Shown here piece by piece: positions 1-8,027 of a DNA stretch of 64,000 nucleotides. The notes beneath the pieces were generated by a model that saw nothing but the letters and a program-made list of their open reading frames with translations, was not told where the DNA came from and searched no databases. Position numbers and translations under genes: made by a program. Every line of letters starts with the position of its first letter. Position 1 is the stretch's first letter. Origin of the DNA: Hyphomicrobium_A sp963726795 (GTDB lineage: Bacteria; Pseudomonadota; Alphaproteobacteria; Rhizobiales; Hyphomicrobiaceae); the NCBI GenBank assembly GCA_963726795.1, contig CAVSDD010000004.1, positions 558,001 through 622,000 of the forward strand. Reading direction: 5' to 3'.

Positions 1-440
1 TTCTCATGCGTACTGGCGCCGGGTTGATGACGCGTGCGCTCGCGGCGCTCGAACGCGGTGCGCTGGATTGTCAGCCGCAATCGGCAAGCGGGGTCACCTA
101 CGCCACGAAAATCGACAAGGCCGAGGCCCGCATCGATTTTACGCGGCCCGCGCGCGAGGTGCACAACCTGATCCGCGGATTATCGCCGTTTCCCGGGGCA
201 TGGTTTGAGGCCGGCACCGACGGCAAGCGCGAGCGGATCAAGGTGCTACGCGCGTGCATCGCGGATGGCAGCGGTCATCCCGGTGAGGTGCTTGACGGCC
301 AACTAACGGTCGCCTGCGCCCACGGCGCTGTACGCCTTTTGGAGCTGCAACGCGCCGGCAAAAGCCCGATGCGCACCGCCGATCTTGTGCGCGGCTTTCC
401 TCTGGTGCCGGGCACACGGCTAGAATCCTCCGCCCATTAA
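1..440 (+). CDS. fmt: Methionyl-tRNA formyltransferase, C-terminal part (cut by window start)
   Basis: This is the last ~145 residues of the enzyme that formylates the initiator Met-tRNA with 10-formyl-THF. The visible part is the C-terminal OB-fold domain that binds the tRNA: the segment TYATKIDKAEARIDF followed by a conserved IRGLSPFPGAWF block is typical of Fmt. The N-terminal catalytic domain lies before the window, and the frame is open to base 3. Lying just upstream of truA fits the common alphaproteobacterial def-fmt-truA neighbourhood. Nothing looks broken in the part that can be read. Confidence 0.93.
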   Translation, partial: LMRTGAGLMTRALAALERGALDCQPQSASGVTYATKIDKAEARIDFTRPAREVHNLIRGLSPFPGAWFEAGTDGKRERIKVLRACIADGSGHPGEVLDGQLTVACAHGAVRLLELQRAGKSPMRTADLVRGFPLVPGTRLESSAH

Positions 441-526
441 GCATCGAAGCGCTCTTCTGACAGCAGCGCCGCGCGGCGCGTTAAGATATGCTTAGCCTTG
501 TTTGGTTTTGTAGCCGGAGTGTTGCC

Positions 527-811
527 ATGCGTTTAGTCCGTCTGTCGCTCGTCGCGGGGGCCGCGATGTTCTTTGCCGCCTCCGCCATGGCCGAGTCCGC
601 GCATACGACGCGCATCGAGACGCAGCGCTACTACGGCGCCATCGTAACGCTCGAGCACGGTGTGCGCGTCACACGTCCGCTGCCACCTACCGAACACATG
701 ATCATCAACCCGGATGGGGCAACACCGCTCAGCATCGGCGCCAACGGTGACATCTCGGCTGCTTCCCCGCCTGTCCCCGCCGAGCCCGAGCACAATCAGG
801 AAAACGAGTAA
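527..811 (+). CDS. Small exported protein of unknown function
   Basis: I do not recognise this 94-residue protein. The ATG at 527 is chosen over an upstream in-frame start because a GGAG stands at 516-519 with good spacing and because it opens directly into a signal peptide (MRLVRLSLVAGAAMFFAAS, with probable cleavage after SAMA). The mature part is about 70 residues, rich in Pro, Thr and Glu, with no Cys and a polar tail. It sits between fmt and truA in the same direction and may be co-transcribed with them. It is probably periplasmic; no function is proposed. Confidence 0.6.
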   Translation: MRLVRLSLVAGAAMFFAASAMAESAHTTRIETQRYYGAIVTLEHGVRVTRPLPPTEHMIINPDGATPLSIGANGDISAASPPVPAEPEHNQENE

Positions 812-894
812 GCGCATCGGCAAATCCGGTTTGCGCTTCGCGCGAAGAAGCTTAGGGATGGTGCCGCGCTGAGCGCTCCGAGCACCGCCAAGCC

Positions 895-1695
895 ATGCCC
901 CGCTATCGCATCGTTATCGAATATGACGGCACGCCGTTCCTTGGATGGCAGCGCCAGTCGCAGGGCGCCTCGGTGCAGGGGGCGCTCGAGGATGCGCTGG
1001 CTCGCTTCAGCAGCGAGCAGGTAAGCGTGCGCGGGGCCGGCCGCACCGACGCCGGCGTTCACGCGCTGGGTCAGGTGGCGCATTTCGATCTGGCAAAAGA
1101 CTGGGATCCGTTTCGCGTGCGTGAGGCGTTGAATTTCCACCTCAGGCCCGCGCCCGTTGTCGTGCTCGATTGCGCAGTCGCTGCCGGCGATTTCGATGCG
1201 CGCTATAGCGCCACCGCGCGCCACTACCGCTACCGCATCCTCAACCGGCGTGCGCCGCCGGCGCTCGAGCGCGACCGGGTCTGGTGGGTTCCCGTTCCCC
1301 TCGATCATGCCGCGATGGCCGAGGGCGCACGCCATCTCCTGGGACGCCACGACTTCACGACGTTTCGTGCGGCCCAGTGCCAGGCCAACTCGCCGCTGCG
1401 CACGCTCGATCGGCTCGACGTCGCGAGGTACGGCGAGGAAATCGTGGTCACCGCATCGGCGCGCTCGTTCCTGCACAACCAGGTACGGTCCATGGTGGGC
1501 AGCGTGAAACTCGTCGGTGAGGGCAAGTGGCGCGCGGCTGAGATCAAGAGAGCGCTCGAAGCGCGCGATCGCGCGGCGTGTGGTCCCGTGGCTGCTGCCG
1601 CTGGGCTGTACCTGGAGCGCGTCGATTACGGCGCGCCGGCCCAGGCGTCGAGAGACATGTCCTCGAGCGAGGAAATTGCGGAAGACGACGACTGA
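895..1695 (+). CDS. truA: tRNA pseudouridine(38-40) synthase TruA
   Basis: TruA converts uridines 38-40 of the tRNA anticodon arm to pseudouridine. The 266 residues match the family length. Visible hallmarks are the N-terminal YDGTPFLGWQRQ motif, the catalytic Asp loop GAGRTDAGVHALGQVAHF (Asp near residue 52) and FLHNQVRSMVGSV towards the C-terminus. The ATG at 895 begins MPRYRIVIEYDG, where the family normally starts. The acidic tail (SSSEEIAEDDD) is a small local extension. It is the last gene of the fmt-truA block; the next 600 bases have no gene. Confidence 0.97.
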   Translation: MPRYRIVIEYDGTPFLGWQRQSQGASVQGALEDALARFSSEQVSVRGAGRTDAGVHALGQVAHFDLAKDWDPFRVREALNFHLRPAPVVVLDCAVAAGDFDARYSATARHYRYRILNRRAPPALERDRVWWVPVPLDHAAMAEGARHLLGRHDFTTFRAAQCQANSPLRTLDRLDVARYGEEIVVTASARSFLHNQVRSMVGSVKLVGEGKWRAAEIKRALEARDRAACGPVAAAAGLYLERVDYGAPAQASRDMSSSEEIAEDDD

Positions 1696-1758
1696 GGCGA
1701 TTCTGCGCCTTCCGCGGAGCCTGCATCGTGCGGTTAGGTAACGCGCGGCCTCTTCTCT

Positions 1759-1893
1759 GTCATCCTCAGGCTTGGCCTGAGGACCCAGTCCTCTATTTGC
1801 GCCTGGCGAGATTTGGTGTAGCAGCGCTGGCAGCACGACGTCTTGCACCTGTACCTGCTGATGTAGGTCCTCGGGACAAGCCCCAGGATGACA
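1759..1893. repeat. Palindromic intergenic repeat with inverted ends
   Basis: A 135-bp unit has near-perfect inverted ends. The first 28 bases (TGTCATCCTCAGGCTTGG onward, 1759-1786) match the reverse complement of 1866-1893 at 24 of 28 positions. Each end also folds on itself: CCTCAGG-CTTGG-CCTGAGG at the left, and a 7-bp stem with one mismatch at the right. This is how REP/BIME-like elements of high-GC alphaproteobacteria look. No transposase or target duplication is visible. Only one copy was noticed in the window. Confidence 0.7.
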
Positions 1894-2295
1894 CCTTTTG
1901 GATGCGCCAATTCGCCTCGCGGTGCTTCCACCCGAGAGATCGCCAAGACCAGGGAGCGGGGCGGTTCGGGCCCTTCACTGTGTTCGAGATGGATGCAGCC
2001 CTTGCCGCCCCACCCGGCACGTGGCTCGTCCGCTGCCATTCCCCGGATTGCATCCCTGCCCGGGGCGTCACCGAGATTTTCGCCTCGGCGGCAGGATGGA
2101 CACGGGACAGCTTATGGCCCCGGCCGCGCGTACCGGCCCGCTCCGCGCAAGTCCGTCAGCGCACGTCTGCGCCCCTGGCCGTTGGATCGGGCGTGCGGAG
2201 TGTGAGGGCGTGCGGAGAGGTGGGGATAAGTTTCACGCGGATGGCGCTCTTTCTGTCCCGAGTGGAGATCGCCAGCCGCAGTCGCTTCATAGGGG
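1894..2295. other. Gene-free stretch between the repeat and folE
   Basis: No convincing gene was found. Open frames on both strands lack ribosome sites and recognisable protein sequence. The part next to the repeat (to about 2040) has the same hybrid look and may be a longer form of the element. Confidence 0.4.
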
Positions 2296-2871
2296 TCAAT
2301 CGATGATCGACATGAACTCCTGCCGTGTCACCGCATTGTCGCGGAATACGCCCAGCATGCGGCTGGTCACGAGATCGGTGCCCGGCTTCATGATGCCGCG
2401 CGCGGTCATGCAGAAATGCTCCGCCTTGAGCACCACGCCGACGCCCTGAGGCTTCAGCACGGTGTCGATGGCATTGGCAATCTGGGCCGTCATCTTCTCT
2501 TGGATCTGCAGCCGCTTGGCGTAGACCTCGACGATGCGGGCAAGCTTGGAGATGCCGACGACGCGGCCGTTCGGGATGTAGGCAATCCAGGCGCGGCCGA
2601 TAATTGGCGCCATGTGGTGCTCGCAATGGCTCTCGAAGCGGATGCCGCGCAAGACGATCATCTCGTCGTAGCCTTCGGTTTCCTCGAAGGTCTTCGACAG
2701 GATCGCCTCGGGATCCTCGTTGTAGCCTCGGAAATATTCCTCGTAGGCGCGCGCCATACGCGATGGCGTCTCGGCGAGGCCTTGGCGGTCGGGGTTGTCG
2801 CCCGTCCAGCGGATGATGGTGCGGAACGCGGCTTCCACTTCGGAGCGCGTGGGGCGTACGGCTTGATCCAT
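2296..2871 (-). CDS. folE: GTP cyclohydrolase I
   Basis: FolE turns GTP into 7,8-dihydroneopterin triphosphate, the first step of folate (and often queuosine) synthesis, as a cytoplasmic decamer with zinc. The two family signatures are present: SHCEHHMAPIIGRAWIAYIP with the zinc Cys-His pair, and HFCMTARGI with the second zinc Cys. The C-terminus MLGVFRDN is also typical. I take the ATG at 2871 (MDQAVRPTRSEVEAAFRTII); an in-frame ATG at 2901 would add a charged, unconserved tail. It is transcribed alone, convergent with truA. Confidence 0.96.
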   Translation of the reverse strand: MDQAVRPTRSEVEAAFRTIIRWTGDNPDRQGLAETPSRMARAYEEYFRGYNEDPEAILSKTFEETEGYDEMIVLRGIRFESHCEHHMAPIIGRAWIAYIPNGRVVGISKLARIVEVYAKRLQIQEKMTAQIANAIDTVLKPQGVGVVLKAEHFCMTARGIMKPGTDLVTSRMLGVFRDNAVTRQEFMSIID

Positions 2872-2901
2872 TGTTTTTCGATCTTTGCGCTGCTGCTTCA
2901 C

Positions 2902-3506
2902 TTTAATGGTCCGTCTTCACGCGCCTTTTTGAGCATTTGTGCGGACTTAGCACAACGGCGTTATCGGGCAACGAAGGACCACGTCATCATATAGGAGGCG
3001 TGACAGCTTGCGGAAAGTGCGCAGGCAACTCTCGGGGGCGGAGAGGCCGCAGAGCGCTACTCAACACGGCGGAACAATCTGCCTCAAAGACCGGCCCGCA
3101 TTTCGGGACTCATCGATGTGGCTATCGCGGCGCTTCATAGTCGCGCGTCAAGCCGCGATGCACTGAACTCCATTGGGATATCCGCAAGCAAAAAAATTCG
3201 CCCCGAAAGACATTCGCGCGGCGCACATGAGAGTGCGGGTGATCCTTGCTTCAAGATCAGAGCGTGAGGAGCGTCGATGGTTAATCCATTCGATTTCGCG
3301 CTTGAGGCGAGACCTTGAAACGGCGTGGTGCACGAGACCGAAATGAACTTGGCACAGATGCAATTGTCGGATTTCGACGAGCGGAACTTTAGGAGTTTTC
3401 GGTCTTAATTCCACGCGTCGCACGGTGACAGGTTCGGGGCGCGCTGGTGTGCCAAACGGCCCAAGGTGCGATCGTGACAATTTGATCTTTGTGGAGTGGA
3501 ATAATC
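2902..3506. other. Intergenic region without visible genes
   Basis: About 600 bases separate the divergent folE and the small exported protein. Base composition is somewhat less GC-rich around 3180-3300. No ORF with ribosome site and protein-like composition, RNA gene or strong hairpin was seen. It must hold the promoters of both flanking genes. Confidence 0.4.
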
Positions 3507-3797
3507 ATGACGACAAACAAGACCCTCGCCGTCCTCGCCGCCAGCGCGCTGGCCATCTTCGCCTTCACGCCGGTCTATGCTGAATCGATCCCCTCCGAAG
3601 AGCAGCAGCAGCTCGACAACTCGGCCAAGCCCGACGTCGATCCCGGCGCTTCCAAGGGCCCCGATCTCCCGATCGTGACCCAGGAGCGCGAGCAGCTCAA
3701 CAACTCTTCCTCGCCCGACGTTCCGATGGGCGCCGGCGCCGACACGAACGGTGATCCGTCGATCACCAGCCAAGAGCAGAAAGACCTCGGCAACTAA
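3507..3797 (+). CDS. Small exported protein with a degenerate internal repeat
   Basis: I do not recognise this 96-residue protein. The ATG at 3507 has GTGGAG about 10 bases upstream and opens a clear signal peptide (MTTNKTLAVLAASALAIFAF, cleavage near PVYA-ES). The mature chain is acidic, has no Cys, and repeats one pattern: QQQLDNSAKPDVDPGA, then REQLNNSSSPDVPMGAGA, then a shorter QEQKDLGN at the end. The repeat suggests a small extended or calcium-binding-like periplasmic protein, but no function is claimed. A strong terminator follows at 3874-3914, so it forms its own transcript. Confidence 0.65.
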   Translation: MTTNKTLAVLAASALAIFAFTPVYAESIPSEEQQQLDNSAKPDVDPGASKGPDLPIVTQEREQLNNSSSPDVPMGAGADTNGDPSITSQEQKDLGN

Positions 3798-3873
3798 GCC
3801 GCCGCTGCAGATCATTCAACCGACGATCTGCAATGTTTTGCCGACCCTATGACGATCCTCCCCGCCGATACGG

Positions 3874-3914
3874 CAACGAGGCCGCGCCTTTCCAGGTGCG
3901 GCCTCGTTGTTTTT
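3874..3914 (+). terminator. Rho-independent terminator
   Basis: A perfect 12-bp stem (CAACGAGGCCGC at 3874-3885 with GCGGCCTCGTTG at 3898-3909), a 12-base loop and then TTTTT. It ends the transcript of the small exported protein and separates it from the convergent fcl gene. Confidence 0.85.
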
Positions 3915-3928
3915 CAAACAGCGGTTGG

Positions 3929-4900
3929 TCAGGCGCGTGCGCTGGCAGACAGCGGGGAATCCAAGTGACGCTCCTTTGCAAGGAAGGCGTCATATGCGTG
4001 GCGAAGCCCCTCGCGCAGACCGATGGTAGGCCGCCAGCCCAAATCCTGAAGGCGAGAACTGTCCATCAGCTTTCGCGGTGTGCCGTCGGGCTTTTCACGA
4101 TCGTAGACGATCGTTCCTGCAAATCCAACGACGTCGCAAACGAGTGCAGCCAGCTCGGCGATGGTCAGATCCTCGCCCGAGCCCACGTTGATGTGCTCGT
4201 TGTCCGAGTAGTTGCTCATGACGTGAACCAGCGCGTCGGCGCAGTCGTCCGCGTGCAGGAACTCGCGCCGCGGCGTTCCCGTGCCCCAGATAGTCATGGA
4301 CGGCGCGCCACTCGTCTTGGCTTCGTGCGCTTTGCGGATGAGCGCTGGGATCACGTGACTGGTCGATAGGTCGTAGTTGTCGCCGGGACCGTAGAGATTG
4401 GTCGGCATCGCGGAAATGAAATCGCGTCCGTATTGTTTGCGGTAGGCCTGAGCCAGCTTAATGCCGGCGATCTTTGCCACCGCATACCATTCATTGGTCG
4501 GCTCGAGCGGCCCGGTGAGAAGGCTGTCCTCTGTAATGGGCTGGGGAGCATTCTTCGGGTAGATGCACGAGGAGCCGAGGAAGAGTAGCTTCTCGACGTT
4601 GGCGCTTGCGGCGGACGCAATAATGTTGGTCTCGATGAGGAGATTGTCCCTCAGAAATTCAACGGGACTATTCGCGTTCGCCTGTATGCCCCCGACCTTG
4701 GCCGCGGCCAGGAACACCGCGTCAGGCCGGTTGCTCGACATCCATCGTTCGACATCTCGTTGGCGGGTGAGATCGAGTTCCGCCCGGTCGGCAACAAGAA
4801 CCTCGCACGCTTCGCGCGCCAAGCGCCGCACGATCGCAGAGCCCACCATCCCGCGATGGCCTGCAACCCAGACTCGCTTGCCTGAAAGTTGATACGTCAT
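3929..4900 (-). CDS. fcl: GDP-L-fucose synthase (epimerase/reductase)
   Basis: Fcl (WcaG) converts GDP-4-keto-6-deoxy-D-mannose to GDP-L-fucose by 3,5-epimerisation and NADPH reduction. The protein shows the Rossmann motif GHRGMVGSAIVRRL at the N-terminus, the SSCIYP segment and the catalytic YAVAK (YxxxK) motif. The length of about 323 residues fits. The ATG at 4900 (MTYQLSGKRVWVAGHRG) starts just before the first beta strand; an ATG at 4930 would add ten residues. It is downstream of gmd in the same direction with a 12-42 base gap, forming a two-gene GDP-fucose operon. Confidence 0.93.
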   Translation of the reverse strand: MTYQLSGKRVWVAGHRGMVGSAIVRRLAREACEVLVADRAELDLTRQRDVERWMSSNRPDAVFLAAAKVGGIQANANSPVEFLRDNLLIETNIIASAASANVEKLLFLGSSCIYPKNAPQPITEDSLLTGPLEPTNEWYAVAKIAGIKLAQAYRKQYGRDFISAMPTNLYGPGDNYDLSTSHVIPALIRKAHEAKTSGAPSMTIWGTGTPRREFLHADDCADALVHVMSNYSDNEHINVGSGEDLTIAELAALVCDVVGFAGTIVYDREKPDGTPRKLMDSSRLQDLGWRPTIGLREGLRHAYDAFLAKERHLDSPLSASARA

Positions 4901-4942
4901 TGCCGCTTCACTAGCCGTCTTACCCTGCATCTCAGCTGCGGT

Positions 4943-6013
4943 TCAGCGCACCGAGGGATCGAAGTGATTTTCCTTATCGATATTGCGGAGATCGGCTTCC
5001 ATCATCTCGGTGACCAGCTCGGCGAACGTCGTGCGCGGAGCCCAACCAAGGCGCGCACGCGCCTTGGTAGCATCGCCCAGGAGCTGGTCGACTTCGGTAG
5101 GGCGGAAATAGCGGGGATCGATGCGCACGAGCGTTTTGCCTGATTTCTCATCGACACCCGTCTCTTCGGTGCCGCTTCCCCGCCAGACGATTGTCCGCCC
5201 CACATGCGCGAAGGCACGATCCACGAATTCACGCACGGAATGGCACTCTCCGGTGGCGATGACATAGTCGTCAGGATCGGGCTGTTGCAGCATCAGCCAC
5301 ATTCCCTCGACGAAATCGCGAGCGTGCCCCCAGTCGCGCAGAGCATTCAAGTTGCCGAGATAGAGACATTCCTGCAGACCACGTTCGATCGCGGAAACGG
5401 CGCGGGTTATTTTGCGCGTGACGAACGTCTCGCCGCGCATCGGGCCTTCATGGTTGAAGAGGATCCCGTTGGATGCGTGCATGCCATAGGCTTCACGATA
5501 GTTGACGGTGATCCAGTACGCGTAGAGTTTCGCCGCGCCGTACGGTGAGCGAGGGTGGAACGGCGTCTTCTCGTTCTGGGGAACTTGGCCGATGTTGCCA
5601 TAGAGCTCGGACGTGGATGCTTGGTAAAACCGCGTTCGATCCTTTATTTTGAGGATGCGGATGGCTTCGAGCAGCCGCAGCGTTCCCAACGCGTCGGAAT
5701 TTGCCGTGTATTCAGGCGTCTCGAAACTGACCTGCACGTGGCTTTGCGCGCCGAGGTTATAGATCTCGTCGGGCGCGTGTTCTTGGATCAACCGAATGAG
5801 ATTGGTCGAGTCGGTCAGGTCGCCATAGTGCATGAAAAAGCGCGTCTCGTACTCGTGCGGGTCCGCATAGAGATCGTCGACGCGTGCGGTGTTGAACGAC
5901 GATGACCGGCGCTTCACGCCGTGCACCACATACCCTTTTTCGAGGAGTAATCTCGCCAGATGGGCCCCGTCCTGCCCCGTGATCCCTGTAATCAGGGCGA
6001 TCTTCGCACTCAA
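4943..6013 (-). CDS. gmd: GDP-mannose 4,6-dehydratase
   Basis: Gmd removes water from GDP-D-mannose to give GDP-4-keto-6-deoxy-D-mannose, the precursor of GDP-fucose, GDP-rhamnose or GDP-perosamine. The 356 residues match the family. Motifs seen are GITGQDGAHLARLLLEKGY (cofactor binding), STSELYG, the catalytic YGAAKLYAYW (YxxxK), and NHEGPMRGETFVTRKITRA, a block nearly invariant in Gmd. It overlaps nothing and is followed at once by fcl, so L-fucose is the likely product for a surface glycan. Confidence 0.96.
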   Translation of the reverse strand: MSAKIALITGITGQDGAHLARLLLEKGYVVHGVKRRSSSFNTARVDDLYADPHEYETRFFMHYGDLTDSTNLIRLIQEHAPDEIYNLGAQSHVQVSFETPEYTANSDALGTLRLLEAIRILKIKDRTRFYQASTSELYGNIGQVPQNEKTPFHPRSPYGAAKLYAYWITVNYREAYGMHASNGILFNHEGPMRGETFVTRKITRAVSAIERGLQECLYLGNLNALRDWGHARDFVEGMWLMLQQPDPDDYVIATGECHSVREFVDRAFAHVGRTIVWRGSGTEETGVDEKSGKTLVRIDPRYFRPTEVDQLLGDATKARARLGWAPRTTFAELVTEMMEADLRNIDKENHFDPSVR

Positions 6014-6200
6014 TTTACGACCCCTTACACGCCGCCAAGAAAATTGGCAGACCGCCAGTACAGTTCTCGTTCTTGAGATACCCGATGGTCGGTGAAACGC
6101 AAGCTGCGCCGGTCACAGAGTAAATGCTGGCGGAGTCAGGACCGCTTCCCATCAAACGGAACCGAGGAAGCCTGGATTGGTTATCGAACCAGGTAGCCCC

Positions 6201-6461
6201 ATGATGAGATTGCCCACATTGATTGCAGGACTGACGCTCGCCGCGGGCGGCTGCGCCCAGAGCCCCGAGTACAGCTCGCTTGGGTATGGCGACTACGTTG
6301 CATTGAACTGTGAGCGGCTCGGCCAAGAGGCCGTTAGCCTGATGCGGGAAGTTTCCGATCGCAGTGAGCACGTGCTGCAGAATGACCAAAGTCGGCGGGA
6401 AAAGGCTCGGCAGCAGCTTGGCCTGATAAAACAGGCAAGCGCTGAAAAGGGCTGCCCCTAG
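6201..6461 (+). CDS. Small putative lipoprotein
   Basis: This is an unrecognised protein of about 86 residues. The ATG at 6201 (or 6204) begins MMRLPTLIAGLTLAAGGCAQ: a short signal peptide ending in a lipobox-like AAGGC, so the Cys would be lipidated. The rest is mainly helical and charged, with the pattern SLMREVSDRSEHVLQNDQS, and ends in KGCP. An upstream in-frame start at 6177 would lengthen the signal peptide implausibly. It is divergent from gmd. It is probably membrane-anchored in the periplasm; no function is proposed. Confidence 0.6.
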   Translation: MMRLPTLIAGLTLAAGGCAQSPEYSSLGYGDYVALNCERLGQEAVSLMREVSDRSEHVLQNDQSRREKARQQLGLIKQASAEKGCP

Positions 6462-6770
6462 CGCGCGGCGGCGCCGGCGGTCGCAGCCGCACGTCGCAAT
6501 TTTTCCAGATAGCTCGCAGGGGATACCTGAGCGCTCTGCCGCTGCGGCCCTAACCATCTGTCGGTCGCATTCGTCAAATCGAAACGGTGAGCGCGGTTGT
6601 GCCGATTTGGAGCATCGGAAGCGAGAAAACCGGCAAAATGGGACATCGGCGGCTGCCACGGACGCGGGCTTCACTGGCAGGAGAGTTGCAAGGAGACACG
6701 CAGATTTGGACCAGGGCTCCTGAACTCGACGCAACAACGGGTGGCCTGCGTGAAATGGTGGTAGTCCCCG
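6462..6770. other. Intergenic region without visible genes
   Basis: No gene or strong hairpin was seen. The stretch probably carries the promoter of the acyltransferase-oxidoreductase operon that starts at 6771. Confidence 0.35.
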
Positions 6771-8027
6771 ATGAACACCTTTGTTCGCCCTGAAAGCTGG
6801 CCGCGCGTCGAGCCCATCGAACAGGTGCCGGGGCGGCGACGCTTTCACATTGATATCCTGACGTGCATGGCGGCTGCCGCGCCGATCTGGCTCGACTTCG
6901 AGCGCAGCGCGGCGGTAGCGAGCCCTTTTCAGCGCCAAACGTGGGCCGCGAGCTGGCAGGAAACGGTCGGTCGCGCGGAAAACGCGACGCCATTTATCGT
7001 CATTGGCCGCGATGATGCGGAGCGTCCGGCGTTCCTCTGGCCGCTCTGCCGCACCAAGGTCGGACCGCTTGCGGTCGCACGCTTCGGCGGCGGGAAACAT
7101 TCGAACGCGAACTTTCCGCTCTGGCGTTCAGATATCGCGCGTTCACTTACGGCCGCGGACGTTGGCGCTATCGTGTCCGACATTTCCCGGGCGGACTGCA
7201 GCGTTGACCTGCTGGTTCTGCTCAACCAACCCAAGAGCTGGGGAGATGTCAAAAATCCACTGGCGCTCCTGCCGCACGCAGAGTCGCCGAGCAAGGTCTG
7301 CTATGGCGCGCTGTCGACCGATTTCGAGGCCCTGTACCGCGATCGCGTCGGCACCAGCACACGCAAAAAATTGCGGCAGAAGGAGCGCGCTCTCGCCAAG
7401 CGCGGCGCTGTGGGTTACTGGCGCGCGCGTTCGCCAACCGAGATTGCGCGGGTGCTGGAAGCATTCTTTGCGCAGAAGGCCGAACGCCTTGGGCAACGCG
7501 GCATCCCCGATCCTTTTGCCAAGCAAGGTGTACGAGAATTCATCGAAACCGCTTCGACGCACCCCGACCCTCTCACCGGCGAGCCGCCGATTGAGCTCTA
7601 CGCTGCTTCGGTCGGCGACGAGATCGTAGCGACGTTCGCCGGTGTCGTATCCGACCGCAGGTTTTGCGGAATGTTCAATTCCATGATCATGAATGAACTG
7701 TCCAACGAGAGCCCAGGAGAACTCCTGCTGGCGAATGTCGTGCGGATGGCGTGTGAGCGCGGGCTCGCTACTTTCGATCTCGGCATCGGCGAGGCTAGTT
7801 ACAAGCGGGCCTTTTGCCCCCAGACCGATACGCTATTTGACACCGTAGTTCCCCTTACGATGCGTGGCACCCTAGCCGCGCCCTTGTGGCGCGGACAGCT
7901 CCAGCTCAAGCGCCGGATCAAGCACTCCCCCCTTGGCCACCAGACGGTCGAGGCCATTCGCCAGCGGTTCGCAGGTGCCGGCCGCGCGGCGGTCAAGACC
8001 GCGCATCCGACTGGTGAGCCGTCATGA
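6771..8027 (+). CDS. FemAB/CelD-like GNAT-fold acyltransferase
   Basis: A protein of about 418 residues of the kind annotated as GNAT-family N-acetyltransferase (Acetyltransf_6) or cellulose-biosynthesis CelD-like. The central part with STRKKLRQKERALAKRG and the later GDEIVATFAGVVSDRRFCG and FDLGIGEASYKRAFCP blocks are the usual hallmarks; the last is the conserved yKxxfg-like end of the fold. The first 30 residues are poorly conserved, so a later ATG (6867) is possible. Its stop overlaps the next start by 4 bases (ATGA), so the two genes are translated together. Such proteins act in the cytoplasm on exopolysaccharide or lipid precursors; the substrate here is unknown. Confidence 0.8.
   Translation: MNTFVRPESWPRVEPIEQVPGRRRFHIDILTCMAAAAPIWLDFERSAAVASPFQRQTWAASWQETVGRAENATPFIVIGRDDAERPAFLWPLCRTKVGPLAVARFGGGKHSNANFPLWRSDIARSLTAADVGAIVSDISRADCSVDLLVLLNQPKSWGDVKNPLALLPHAESPSKVCYGALSTDFEALYRDRVGTSTRKKLRQKERALAKRGAVGYWRARSPTEIARVLEAFFAQKAERLGQRGIPDPFAKQGVREFIETASTHPDPLTGEPPIELYAASVGDEIVATFAGVVSDRRFCGMFNSMIMNELSNESPGELLLANVVRMACERGLATFDLGIGEASYKRAFCPQTDTLFDTVVPLTMRGTLAAPLWRGQLQLKRRIKHSPLGHQTVEAIRQRFAGAGRAAVKTAHPTGEPS

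Noticed and set aside
796..1848. Long minus-strand frame opposite truA
   Set aside because: It mirrors truA; the translation is rich in Arg and His and has no family features. Similar long antisense frames at 10652-11956, 6015-7100, 21580-22680, 19782-20588, 31094-31984, 37481-38533 and 43858-45480 were rejected for the same reason.
1960..2040. Resemblance to part of a 5S rRNA on the minus strand
   Set aside because: Only a short stretch (CCATCTCGAACACAGTGA) is similar to the 5S loop region and no complementary arms exist.
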